DNA from: an uncultured Eubacterium sp.
Lineage (GTDB): Bacteria; Bacillota; Clostridia; Lachnospirales; Lachnospiraceae
Direction: 5' to 3'
Assembly: GCA_910579075.1 (NCBI GenBank)
Contig: CAJTSV010000047.1
Coordinates: forward strand, 1 to 26,623
Length of the DNA stretch: 26,623 nt
Positions 6,327 through 14,323 of the stretch are shown here, in pieces. A program made the position numbers and the translations under genes. The notes beneath the pieces were generated by a model that worked only from the letters and a program-made list of their open reading frames with translations, had not been told where the DNA came from and ran no database searches. Each line of letters starts with the position of its first letter. The first letter of the stretch is position 1.

Positions 6327-7173
6327 AAGAATCATCCGCTCGTACCTGCTGATTGCGGCGGGCACGGGCATTATGGGACTCGCAATCAAAAGCATTTATG
6401 ACCCAATCGGGCTTGTAACAGGCGGTTTTACGGGTATCGGCATTATGGTGCGCCGGCTGACGGCAGGCCTTGTGGAAGGCGGGATTCCGGTCTGGATAAC
6501 CAATCTTTCGCTGGATATCCCGCTTTTTCTGCTGGCACTGCGGCTAAAGGGCGGCGGGTTTCTCGGGCGCACGGTGGCGGCATCCCTGTTTCTGTCATTC
6601 TGGCTCGGCGTGATACCGGCGTATGACCTGGCCAGGGGGGATTTCCTGCTTGCGGCTGTATACGGCGGCGTGCTGATGGGCACAGGCATCGGGCTTGTAC
6701 TGAGCGCCCAGGTGGCAACCGGCGGCACGGATTTAATCGCAACGCTGCTGCATATGAAGCTGCGGGCCTGCTCCATTGCACAGATTATGCAGGTCATTGA
6801 CGGCGCGATTATTCTGGCCGGGATTTATGTATGCGGCATCCGGGCTTCTTTATATGCGGTGCTTGCGGTTTATATTACATCGCGCGTATCAGACCTGATT
6901 ACAGAGGGCGGCAAGTTTTCCAAAGCCGTTTATATTATTTCGGATGAATACAAGCAGATTGCAGATGCTGTGTTAAACCAGATGAACCGCGGCACGACAA
7001 TGCTGCCGGCAGTAGGAATGTACCAGAATGAAGAACGCAATATGCTGTTTTGCGTCGTATCGAAAAAGGAGGTTGTAACGCTTAAGGAATATATAAGAAT
7101 GATTGATAAACGCGCGTTTGTGATAGTAACAGATGCCAGGGAAGTGCTCGGGGAGGGTTTTTTGGAATATTAG
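6313..7173 (+). CDS. YitT-family membrane protein
   Basis: The protein has 286 residues with an N-terminal block of about five to six membrane helices. The first includes SYLLIAAGTGIMGLAIKS, followed by DPIGLVTGGFTGIGIM, the YitT signature. A soluble C-terminal domain of the DUF2179 type follows (from about GGKFSKAVYIISDEYKQIADAVL to the end, with the C-V-V-S-K-K-E and DKRAFVIVTDAREVLGEGF strands). Function is unknown in the family; transport or sensing is often suggested. I prefer ATG 6313 over ATG 6301 because GAGGAAAG lies six bases upstream of it. The gene starts inside the 3' end of the WecG-like gene, so the two are probably translationally coupled. Confidence 0.88.
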   Translation: MERNKRIIRSYLLIAAGTGIMGLAIKSIYDPIGLVTGGFTGIGIMVRRLTAGLVEGGIPVWITNLSLDIPLFLLALRLKGGGFLGRTVAASLFLSFWLGVIPAYDLARGDFLLAAVYGGVLMGTGIGLVLSAQVATGGTDLIATLLHMKLRACSIAQIMQVIDGAIILAGIYVCGIRASLYAVLAVYITSRVSDLITEGGKFSKAVYIISDEYKQIADAVLNQMNRGTTMLPAVGMYQNEERNMLFCVVSKKEVVTLKEYIRMIDKRAFVIVTDAREVLGEGFLEY

Positions 7174-7366
7174 CACAAAAAAATGTGACTTTCTACTTTA
7201 TTTTTTCTACGTTTTGTATTATGATAGTTAAAAATAATTTCTTATACAAAAAGAGAACGGCTTTTTTGTGAAAGTTGTACAGAAGTGCGGCAGGCGGATT
7301 GCAGGCATTGCTGCATGGAAGCTCCACAGCATAACAGAAGGTTGCAGGAAGAAGAAGGAGAAAAAT

Positions 7367-8455
7367 ATGATATCAAATCAAATACTTCAGAATACAATAG
7401 ATGGGTTAAAGGGGATAGCCCGGACTGATTTGTGTGTGATTGATACCGAGGGCAAGGTTTTGGCGTCAACATTTACAGACGGAGAAAAATATAAGGAATC
7501 TGCGCTTTTATTCGTAGAATCGCCAGCAGACAGCCAGGTGATGCAGGGATGCCAGTTTTTCAAGGTATTTGACGAGCATCAGCTGGAATATGTGCTGCTT
7601 GCAAACGGCGAAAGCGACGATGTTTACATGATTGGCAAAATTGCCAGCTTTCAGATTCAGAATCTGCTGATTGCCTATAAGGAACGGTTTGACAAGGATA
7701 ACTTTATCAAAAACCTGCTGTTAGACAATCTGCTGCTCGTAGATATTTATAACCGCGCAAAGAAGCTTCATATTGAAGCAGATGTACGCAGGGCCGTATA
7801 TATTATTGAAACAAACCGTGAAAAAGACGGCAATGAGCTGGAACGCGTCCGCAGCCTGTTTGGCGGCAAATCCAAGGATTTTGTGACAGCCGTGGATGAA
7901 AAAAATATTATCGTAGTCAAGGAGCTTGCAGAAAATGAAGGCTACGACGACCTTGCCAGGACAGCAGAGGTCATTTACAGCGTGTTTACGCCGGATTCTA
8001 ACGGGCAGGAGCATATTGCATACGGAACGATTGTAAACGAAATCAAGGAAGTGTCGCGTTCTTATAAAGAAGCGCGCATGGCGCTTGACGTGGGCAAGAT
8101 TTTTTTTGAAGAAAAGTATATTATTGCATATTCACAGCTGGGCATCGGACGCCTGATTTACCAGCTGCCGATTCCGCTGTGCAAAATGTTTATCAAGGAA
8201 ATTTTTGACGGGAAATCCCCGGATGAATTCGATGAAGAAACACTGACTACCATTAACAAATTTTTCGAAAACAGCCTGAATGTGTCAGAAACGTCCAGGC
8301 AGCTTTATATCCACCGCAATACGCTTGTGTACCGCCTGGATAAGCTGCAGAAAAGCACCGGGCTGGATTTGCGGGTATTTGAGGATGCCATTACGTTTAA
8401 AATTGCGCTTATGGTTGTAAAATATATGAAATATATGGAAACACTGGATTATTAG
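7367..8455 (+). CDS. PucR/CdaR-type transcriptional regulator
   Basis: This 362-residue protein has an N-terminal sensor-like region (IARTDLCVIDTEGKVLAST, then a D-D-V-Y-M-I-G-K-I segment resembling the CdaR sugar-diacid recognition domain). A central GGDEF-like domain lies around 150-250. The C-terminal PucR helix-turn-helix reads LNVSETSRQLYIHRNTLVYR, followed by LDKLQKSTGLDLRVFEDA. The start at 7367 follows GAAGGAG; the in-frame ATG at 7268 has no ribosome site. Regulators of this type usually control sugar-acid or purine use, but here the next gene, one base after an AGGAGG, is ftsE. It may therefore control cell division genes or its own operon. Ligand and targets are unknown. Confidence 0.85.
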   Translation: MISNQILQNTIDGLKGIARTDLCVIDTEGKVLASTFTDGEKYKESALLFVESPADSQVMQGCQFFKVFDEHQLEYVLLANGESDDVYMIGKIASFQIQNLLIAYKERFDKDNFIKNLLLDNLLLVDIYNRAKKLHIEADVRRAVYIIETNREKDGNELERVRSLFGGKSKDFVTAVDEKNIIVVKELAENEGYDDLARTAEVIYSVFTPDSNGQEHIAYGTIVNEIKEVSRSYKEARMALDVGKIFFEEKYIIAYSQLGIGRLIYQLPIPLCKMFIKEIFDGKSPDEFDEETLTTINKFFENSLNVSETSRQLYIHRNTLVYRLDKLQKSTGLDLRVFEDAITFKIALMVVKYMKYMETLDY

Positions 8456-8472
8456 GAGGAATGGAAGAATCT

Positions 8473-9246
8473 ATGATTCGGCTGGATAATGTGAGTAAAT
8501 CTTATTCGGAAGGAATTCCTGCACTGAATGATGTTTCGATTCAGATAAAGGAAGGGGAGTTTGTGTTTGTCGTGGGCGACAGCGGTTCGGGGAAATCCAC
8601 GCTGATTAAGCTGCTGCTGAAAGAACTGGAGCCGTCCGAAGGAAAAATATACATAAATAAGCAGGAACTGGGCGGCATACGGCACAGGCAGATACCGGTG
8701 TTCCGCCGTCAGATTGGCGTTGTTTTTCAGGACTTCCGGCTGTTAAAGGACCGGAATGTATATGACAATGTCGGGTTTGCCATGCGCGTCATCGGGCAGC
8801 CTGGCAGGGTTATCCGCAAGAAGGTGCCGCAGGTGCTGTCTATGGTAGGGCTTGCTGCCAAATACCGCTCTTATCCAAAGCAGCTTTCCGGCGGTGAGCA
8901 GCAGCGCGTGGCGATTGCGCGTGCGCTTGTCAACCAGCCAAAAATCCTGCTGGCAGACGAGCCGACCGGAAACCTGGATAATAACAATGCATGGGAAATC
9001 ATGAACCTGCTCGAGGAAATCAACGCCCGCGGCACAACGGTCGTTGTCGTTACGCATAATCTGGAAATTGTGCGCATTATGAAAAAACGCGTGATTGAAA
9101 TCGAGAAAGGGGTTATTATCAATGACAGCAGCAGCGGTGAAACCGTACAGAAAGAAGCTGTAACATCCGGGGAGGACGGCATGGGAGCTGCCGGGGACAA
9201 ATGGACAGAGGATAAGTGGCCGGGAGGTTTTTTCGATGAGGATTAG
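8473..9246 (+). CDS. ftsE: Cell-division ABC ATPase FtsE
   Basis: With FtsX this forms a type VII ABC complex that switches on peptidoglycan hydrolases at the septum. In the 257-residue product, Walker A is GDSGSGKST (35-43), the Q-loop is Q86 (VVFQDFRLL), the signature is LSGGEQ (138-143), Walker B is ILLADEP (158-164) and the H-loop is H195. The in-frame ATG at 8461 is only one base from AGGAGG and is unlikely. ATG 8473 gives the usual FtsE opening M-I-R-L-D-N-V-S-K, though its 13-base spacing is long. The last 30-40 residues (from about 217) are an acidic Gly/Ser-rich tail beyond the usual FtsE length. The stop overlaps the ftsX start by 11 bases. Confidence 0.95.
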   Translation: MIRLDNVSKSYSEGIPALNDVSIQIKEGEFVFVVGDSGSGKSTLIKLLLKELEPSEGKIYINKQELGGIRHRQIPVFRRQIGVVFQDFRLLKDRNVYDNVGFAMRVIGQPGRVIRKKVPQVLSMVGLAAKYRSYPKQLSGGEQQRVAIARALVNQPKILLADEPTGNLDNNNAWEIMNLLEEINARGTTVVVVTHNLEIVRIMKKRVIEIEKGVIINDSSSGETVQKEAVTSGEDGMGAAGDKWTEDKWPGGFFDED

Positions 9247-10141
9247 CGGACTTTTCTATTCCATGAAACAGGGAATTATCAATATCTGGAGAAATAAGCT
9301 GTTTTCCACAGCATCCATTGCAACGATGACAGCCTGTATTTTTTTATTCGGCCTGTTTTATGCCATTGTTGCCAATTTCCAGTCCATGGTGCGGGATGTG
9401 GAAAAAGGCGTGGCGATTACCGTCTTTTTTGACGAGGATGCATCCGAAGAACAGATTCAGGCTATCGGGCAGGCCATTAAAATGGCACCGGGCGTATTAG
9501 ACCAGAATTACGTGTCGGCAGATGCTGCCTGGGAAGAATTTAAAAACATGTTTTATGAAGAAGGGGAAGCAGACGAAATTTACGGCGATGATAACCCGCT
9601 CGACAAGCTGGCCAGCTACGAGGTGTACCTGCAGGACGTATCTGAGCAGCAGGAGCTGGTAAAGCATCTGGAATCGCTTGCAGGGGTCCGGGAAGTACGC
9701 CAGTCTGAATCCGTTGCAAATATGCTGACCGATTTTAACCGTCTGGTCGGCTATGTGTCCATGGGCATTATCATGATACTGTTTGCAGTTGCCATTTTCC
9801 TTATCAGCAATACCGTATCAATCGGCATTACCGTCCGCAAGGAAGAAATCAGCATTATGAAGCTGATAGGGGCCTCGGATTATTTTGTAAAAGCACCGTT
9901 TTATGTGGAAGGCATTATGATAGGGCTGATAGGGTCTGTTCTTCCAATGCTGATTTTTTACAGTCTTTATGAAAAAATGATACAGTTTGTATCGGATAAA
10001 TTCAGCTTTTTAAGCAGCCTGATGACGTTTCTTCCGGTCAACGAGGTATTCCAGACGCTGCTTCCGGCTGCCGTGGCACTTGGCATTGGCATCGGATTTA
10101 TCGGAAGCGCGTTTACCATCCGCAAGCATCTGCGGGTATAA
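9236..10141 (+). CDS. ftsX: Cell-division membrane protein FtsX
   Basis: This 301-residue integral membrane partner of FtsE has four membrane helices: about 20-46 (SIATMTACIFLFGLFYAIVA), 171-195, 222-245 and 268-293. A large extracellular loop lies between the first two (about 50-168), rich in acidic residues (DEDASEEQIQ). The cytoplasmic coupling segment TVRKEEISIMKLIGASDYFV lies after the second helix and matches the family. The start follows GGGAGG and overlaps ftsE. In Firmicutes the outer loop of FtsX activates NlpC/P60-type DL-endopeptidases. The secreted hydrolase at 2968-4299 is a possible but unproven partner. Confidence 0.95.
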   Translation: MRISGLFYSMKQGIINIWRNKLFSTASIATMTACIFLFGLFYAIVANFQSMVRDVEKGVAITVFFDEDASEEQIQAIGQAIKMAPGVLDQNYVSADAAWEEFKNMFYEEGEADEIYGDDNPLDKLASYEVYLQDVSEQQELVKHLESLAGVREVRQSESVANMLTDFNRLVGYVSMGIIMILFAVAIFLISNTVSIGITVRKEEISIMKLIGASDYFVKAPFYVEGIMIGLIGSVLPMLIFYSLYEKMIQFVSDKFSFLSSLMTFLPVNEVFQTLLPAAVALGIGIGFIGSAFTIRKHLRV

Positions 10142-10291
10142 TCACTGTCTGTACCAGGAACCGTGAATGGGATGAAAAATCAGCTGCCGCAGAAACGAAT
10201 GCGGCTGTCTGTGGAAAATCCGGCATAAGTCTGTATGAATGCGTGCAGGAGCGAATAAAATAAAAAAAGATGGACAGCAGGGTATCTGTAT

Positions 10292-11650
10292 ATGGAACAA
10301 AGCAGGGACAATAAGGACAATAAGGATAAGAAAGAAAATAAAGATAAAAAAGACAGGGATGATGCAGAAATAAAAGCCCGTCAATTTCTAAAGGAACTGC
10401 AGCTGGAACAGGCAGAACTGGCAGAGAAAAAGAAGTCCGGGAACGGCTTTGCGAAGGGCATGCTTGCGGGCGTGGCCGCAACCCTTGCCGTTTTGCTTCT
10501 TCTGGGAGCTGCCGGCATGTTCTGGCTGCAGGGACGCATCAGCATCGGCGGCGGGGCATTCTCCGGCAATCTGGTCACTAACCCCGTGCGTGCAAAAATC
10601 AATGAACTGGCTGCGGTTATCGAAAGCTATTATTACGAAGATGTGGACACAGAGGACCTGACAGACGGCCTGTATAAAGGGCTGTTTGCCAGCCTGAATG
10701 ACCCTTATTCCGCTTATTATACAAAAGAAGAATACGAAGAACTGATGATTTCAGCCGGCGCGCAGTATTCGGGCATCGGTGCCGTGCTGCAGCAGAATTC
10801 CGAGACAATGGAAGTTTATATTGTGCGCATTTATGATGGTACGCCTGCGCAGAAGGCAGGGCTCAAAGCCGGAGACAAGGTGCTGCAGGTGGAAGATATC
10901 GATGCTGCATCCATGCAGCTGACCGAACTGGTCACGCATATCCGCGGGGAAGAAAACAGCAAGGTGCGTCTGGTAGTTTCCAGGGAAGGGGAACGCGAGC
11001 CGCTTGAATTCCGAGTCAGGCGCAGCAAGGTCGATGTGCCGACGGTACAGGGCATGATGCTGGAAGACAATATCGGCTATATCGGAATTGCAGAATTCGG
11101 GGAAGCGACTGCACAGGCGTTTAAGCAGCAGACAGAGGAGCTGATTGCGCAGGGCATGGAAAAAGCAGTGATTGACCTGCGGGACAATCCGGGCGGGATG
11201 CTCACTTCCGTTACCGAAATTCTGGACTATATCCTGCCGGAAGGGCTGATTGTGTATACCGAAGATAAATACGGCAGCCGCCAGGAAGAAGTATCGGATG
11301 CAGAGCATTACCTGGACCTTCCAATGGCTGTTCTAATCAACGGCAACAGCGCGAGCAGCTCAGAAATCTTTGCGGGGGCAATCCGCGATTATGATTACGG
11401 CATCCTGATAGGCACGACGACTTACGGGAAAGGCATTGTGCAGACTGTGCGTCCGCTGACGGATGACAGCGCGATAAAGCTGACGACCGCAAAATATTTT
11501 ACGCCAAAAGGCGAGAACATCCATGGAAAGGGAATCGAACCGGATATTGAGCTGAAATACAAATATACCGGAAAAGAAGACGAAGATTACGACTATACAA
11601 AAGACAATCAGGTGCGCAGGGCAGTCCGTGAGCTGAAAGCCATGGATTAG
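10292..11650 (+). CDS. ctpA: S41 carboxy-terminal processing protease (CtpA/CtpB)
   Basis: This is a membrane-anchored serine protease of 452 residues. The N-terminal 50 residues are extremely charged (Lys/Asp/Asn repeats) and cytoplasmic. One membrane helix spans about 56-79 (GMLAGVAATLAVLLLLGAAG). A PDZ domain lies at about 150-245 (GTPAQKAGLKAGDKVLQV), followed by the S41 core. The Ser-Lys dyad is present: Ser355 in NGNSASSSEIF and Lys380 in TTYGKG, spaced 25 apart as in known members, with Gln384 supporting. It follows ftsX after 150 bases, as in Bacillus (ftsE-ftsX-ctpB). The Shine-Dalgarno site is poor, so translation may be modest. The substrate is unknown. Confidence 0.93.
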   Translation: MEQSRDNKDNKDKKENKDKKDRDDAEIKARQFLKELQLEQAELAEKKKSGNGFAKGMLAGVAATLAVLLLLGAAGMFWLQGRISIGGGAFSGNLVTNPVRAKINELAAVIESYYYEDVDTEDLTDGLYKGLFASLNDPYSAYYTKEEYEELMISAGAQYSGIGAVLQQNSETMEVYIVRIYDGTPAQKAGLKAGDKVLQVEDIDAASMQLTELVTHIRGEENSKVRLVVSREGEREPLEFRVRRSKVDVPTVQGMMLEDNIGYIGIAEFGEATAQAFKQQTEELIAQGMEKAVIDLRDNPGGMLTSVTEILDYILPEGLIVYTEDKYGSRQEEVSDAEHYLDLPMAVLINGNSASSSEIFAGAIRDYDYGILIGTTTYGKGIVQTVRPLTDDSAIKLTTAKYFTPKGENIHGKGIEPDIELKYKYTGKEDEDYDYTKDNQVRRAVRELKAMD

Positions 11651-11669
11651 GTTACTTGAAAAATCATTC

Positions 11670-11694
11670 CCGGCAGAACTGGATTTTCTGCCGG
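11670..11694 (+). terminator. Hairpin after ctpA
   Basis: A perfect 9-bp stem CCGGCAGAA (11670-11678) with TTCTGCCGG (11686-11694) and a seven-base loop, followed by atttgtgtt. It lies 20 bases after the ctpA stop and just before a TATACT (11703-11708) that may be the -10 for prfB. Confidence 0.65.
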
Positions 11695-11749
11695 ATTTGT
11701 GTTATACTCGTACCGTGTTTTGAAAATATCAAAGAAAGCTGGTGAAAGA

Positions 11750-12860
11750 ATGGTAGAATTTGACCAATACCGCTATACGTTAAATAGCTATACGAAACCA
11801 TTACTGGAATTGAGGGATTCACTTTGACCTCGCGAATAAGGGGAAAAAGGCAGAAGAATTAGAGCGTGAAATGGAAGCGCCGGATTTCTGGAATGATGCG
11901 CAGGAATCCCAGAAGAAAATGAAAGAATTAAAAAGCCTGAAAGACGATATGAACACATATACCGAACTGAAAACGAGGTATGAGGATATCGAAACACTGC
12001 TTGTGATGGGGGAAGAAGAAGGCGACCTTTCCCTGATTCCTGAAATTGAAGAAGCCATGCAGGAATATGAGCAGCAGTTTGAGGCAATCCGCATTAAAAC
12101 ACTGCTTTCTGGCGAATATGACGCAGACAGTGCGATTGTTTCGTTAAATGCAGGTGCAGGGGGCACGGAATCCTGCGACTGGGCTTCGATGCTGTACCGG
12201 ATGTATACAAGGTGGGCATCCGCCAGGGGCTTTGAGCTGGAAGTGCTGGACTATCACGAAGGAGAAGAAGCCGGCATCAAATCGGTTACATTTCAGGTAA
12301 ACGGCACCAATGCATATGGTTACCTCAAATCCGAAAAAGGCGTGCACCGCCTGGTACGCATTTCGCCGTTTAACGCAGCCGGAAAGCGCCAGACATCGTT
12401 TGTGTCCTGTGATGTCATGCCGGATATTGAGGAAGACATCGACATTGAGGTCAGGGACGAGGACATCCGCATAGACACGTACCGTTCCAGCGGTGCGGGC
12501 GGGCAGCATATCAACAAGACATCATCTGCTATCCGCATTACACATTTTCCGACCGGAATTGTCGTTACCTGCCAGAATGAGCGTTCCCAGCATATGAACA
12601 AGGACAAAGCCATGCAGATGTTAAAATCCAAGCTCTATCTGTTAAAACAGGAAGAACAGGCGCAGAAGGAAGCCGGCATCCGCGGCGAAGTGACCGACAT
12701 CGGCTGGGGAAACCAGATACGTTCTTATGTCATGCAGCCGTACACAATGGTCAAGGACCACCGTACCAATGCAGAAAGCGGAAATGTCGGGGCAGTCATG
12801 GACGGAGAACTGGATTTGTTTATCAATGCTTATTTAAAGTGGGTTTCACTTTCAAAATAA
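11750..12860 (+). CDS. prfB: Peptide chain release factor 2, with programmed +1 frameshift
   Basis: RF2 ends translation at UGA and UAA. The gene is read as 11750-11824 then 11826-12860, giving 369 residues. The first 25 codons end at an in-frame TGA (11825-11827) in CTT-TGA-C. Skipping one base continues with D-L-A-N-K-G-K-K. A Shine-Dalgarno-like GAGGGA (11812-11817) lies just upstream, as in other prfB autoregulatory sites, where scarce RF2 favours the shift. Diagnostic motifs are GGTESCDWASML, SPF (RISPFNAAGKR) and the catalytic GGQ (SGAGGQHINKTSSA). It sits after ftsEX-ctpA, as prfB does near ftsEX in Bacillus. It is not a pseudogene. Confidence 0.96.
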
Positions 12861-12925
12861 CAGCGGGGCCGGAAAAGCCGGAAGCTGGCTGTGAATATTA
12901 TTAGAGTAAGGGAGCACAGGTTATT

Positions 12926-14125
12926 ATGATAAAGATTGCAGTTATGGGCTACGGGATTATCGGTTCTGGCGTTGTTCAGGTAATCGAAACGAATCAGGAC
13001 AGTATCTGCAAAAAAATCGGCGAAGGGGTCGAGGTAAAATATATCCTCGACCTGCGTGATTTTGAGGGCAGCCCGGTTCAGGATAAAGTCGTGCATGATT
13101 ACAAAATCATTGCACAGGACCCGGAGATATCGATTGTTGTAGAAAGCATGGGCGGCGTGGAACCGGCCTATACGTTTGTAAACGCCATGCTGGAAGCCGG
13201 AAAAAGCGTAACGACTTCGAACAAGGCGCTTGTTGCAGTGCATGGCTCCAAGCTGATAGCAGCTGCAAAAGCACACAACGTAAACTTTATGTTTGAAGCA
13301 AGCGTAGGCGGCGGCATTCCGATTATCCGTGCCCTGAATTCCTGCCTGACCGCAGACCGCATTGAGGAAATAAACGGTATTGTAAACGGCACGACCAATT
13401 ATATGATGACCCGCATGGCCGAAGACGGATGCAGCTTTGAGGAAGCGTTAAAAGATGCACAGGACAAAGGTTTTGCAGAAAAAGACCCGACTGCGGATAT
13501 CGAAGGCCATGATGCCGGGCGCAAAATCGCAATCCTGACATCGCTTATCGCCGGGCAGCAGGTCGATTTTGAAGACATTTACACCGAAGGAATCAGCAAA
13601 ATCACGGCTGCTGATATTTTATATGCAAAAAAAATGGGCCGCGTCATTAAGCTGCTCGCCGCAAGCAGGCAGACAGGAGATACATATACGGTGATGGTAG
13701 CGCCGTTTCTCCTTTCCAGGGAACATCCGCTGTATACCGTAAACGGAGTATTCAATGCCGTATTCGTGCGCGGAAACATGCTTGGCGATGCCATGTTTTA
13801 CGGTAGCGGCGCAGGAAGCCTTCCGACGGCAAGCGCTGTTGTAGCCGATGTCGTAGAGCTGGCAAAGCATATCGGAAAGCACATCGAGCTTGTATGGGAG
13901 CCGGAAAAGCTCGAAATTGCAGATTATAAAAAGCAGCCAGCCAGGTTTTTTGTGCGCACGCAGGCAGACCGCGCGGCAGCAGAAAACGTATTTGGCACCG
14001 TGGAATATGTGGAAGTGCCGGAAATTTCCGGTGAGACCGGGTTTGTGACCGGGCTTCTGACAGAGGAAGACTTTGAACAGAAAGCGGCTGCGCTTGGAAT
14101 AATCCAGAGAATCCGTTTTCATTAA
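12926..14125 (+). CDS. hom: Homoserine dehydrogenase
   Basis: The enzyme reduces aspartate semialdehyde to homoserine for threonine and methionine synthesis. In the 399-residue product the Rossmann motif is GYGIIG (8-13). It is followed by VVESMGG, TSNKALVA, ASVGGGIPIIRAL and the NGTTNYMMTRM segment, all characteristic. The catalytic domain ends near 320. The C-terminal 65 residues (KQPARFFVRTQADR to the end) look like a shortened or diverged ACT domain, so threonine feedback may be altered. The start follows GGGAG at long spacing. No thrB or thrC is adjacent. It may be read with prfB or from its own promoter in the 65-base gap. Confidence 0.94.
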   Translation: MIKIAVMGYGIIGSGVVQVIETNQDSICKKIGEGVEVKYILDLRDFEGSPVQDKVVHDYKIIAQDPEISIVVESMGGVEPAYTFVNAMLEAGKSVTTSNKALVAVHGSKLIAAAKAHNVNFMFEASVGGGIPIIRALNSCLTADRIEEINGIVNGTTNYMMTRMAEDGCSFEEALKDAQDKGFAEKDPTADIEGHDAGRKIAILTSLIAGQQVDFEDIYTEGISKITAADILYAKKMGRVIKLLAASRQTGDTYTVMVAPFLLSREHPLYTVNGVFNAVFVRGNMLGDAMFYGSGAGSLPTASAVVADVVELAKHIGKHIELVWEPEKLEIADYKKQPARFFVRTQADRAAAENVFGTVEYVEVPEISGETGFVTGLLTEEDFEQKAAALGIIQRIRFH

Positions 14126-14177
14126 ATAGCAATATAAATCGAAATAAAAATCGAAATGTAAGTGGTATTGACATACA

Positions 14178-14253
14178 AAAAAGGGGGAGTGCCCTGCGAT
14201 GCCTGGATATGCAGAGATTTATTTTCTCACATCCACAGGCTGCGCAGGGCACT
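14178..14253 (-). terminator. Terminator of tex
   Basis: Read on the - strand: AGTGCCCTGCG (complement of 14243-14253) pairs with CGCAGGGCACT (complement of 14188-14198). The interior is an imperfect extension of the stem. It is followed by CCCCC and a run of six T. It lies about 70 bases past the tex stop, between the convergent hom and tex genes, and may also slow transcription from hom. Confidence 0.75.
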
Positions 14254-14323
14254 TTCCTGTCTGTATTTACAAAGCTTCCGCCTGCTTATCCTGCAGTCTT
14301 TGCCGGGCCTGGCAGCAGCTTTG

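Noticed and set aside
11750..11870. prfB as a frameshifted pseudogene
   Set aside because: The TGA lies in the standard RF2 frameshift signal and the rest of the frame is intact.
12861..12925. T-box or threonine attenuator before hom
   Set aside because: The gap is only 65 bases, too short for a T-box, and no leader peptide rich in threonine codons is present.
13752..14252. - strand frames antisense to hom
   Set aside because: They overlap a well-supported homoserine dehydrogenase and have no ribosome sites.
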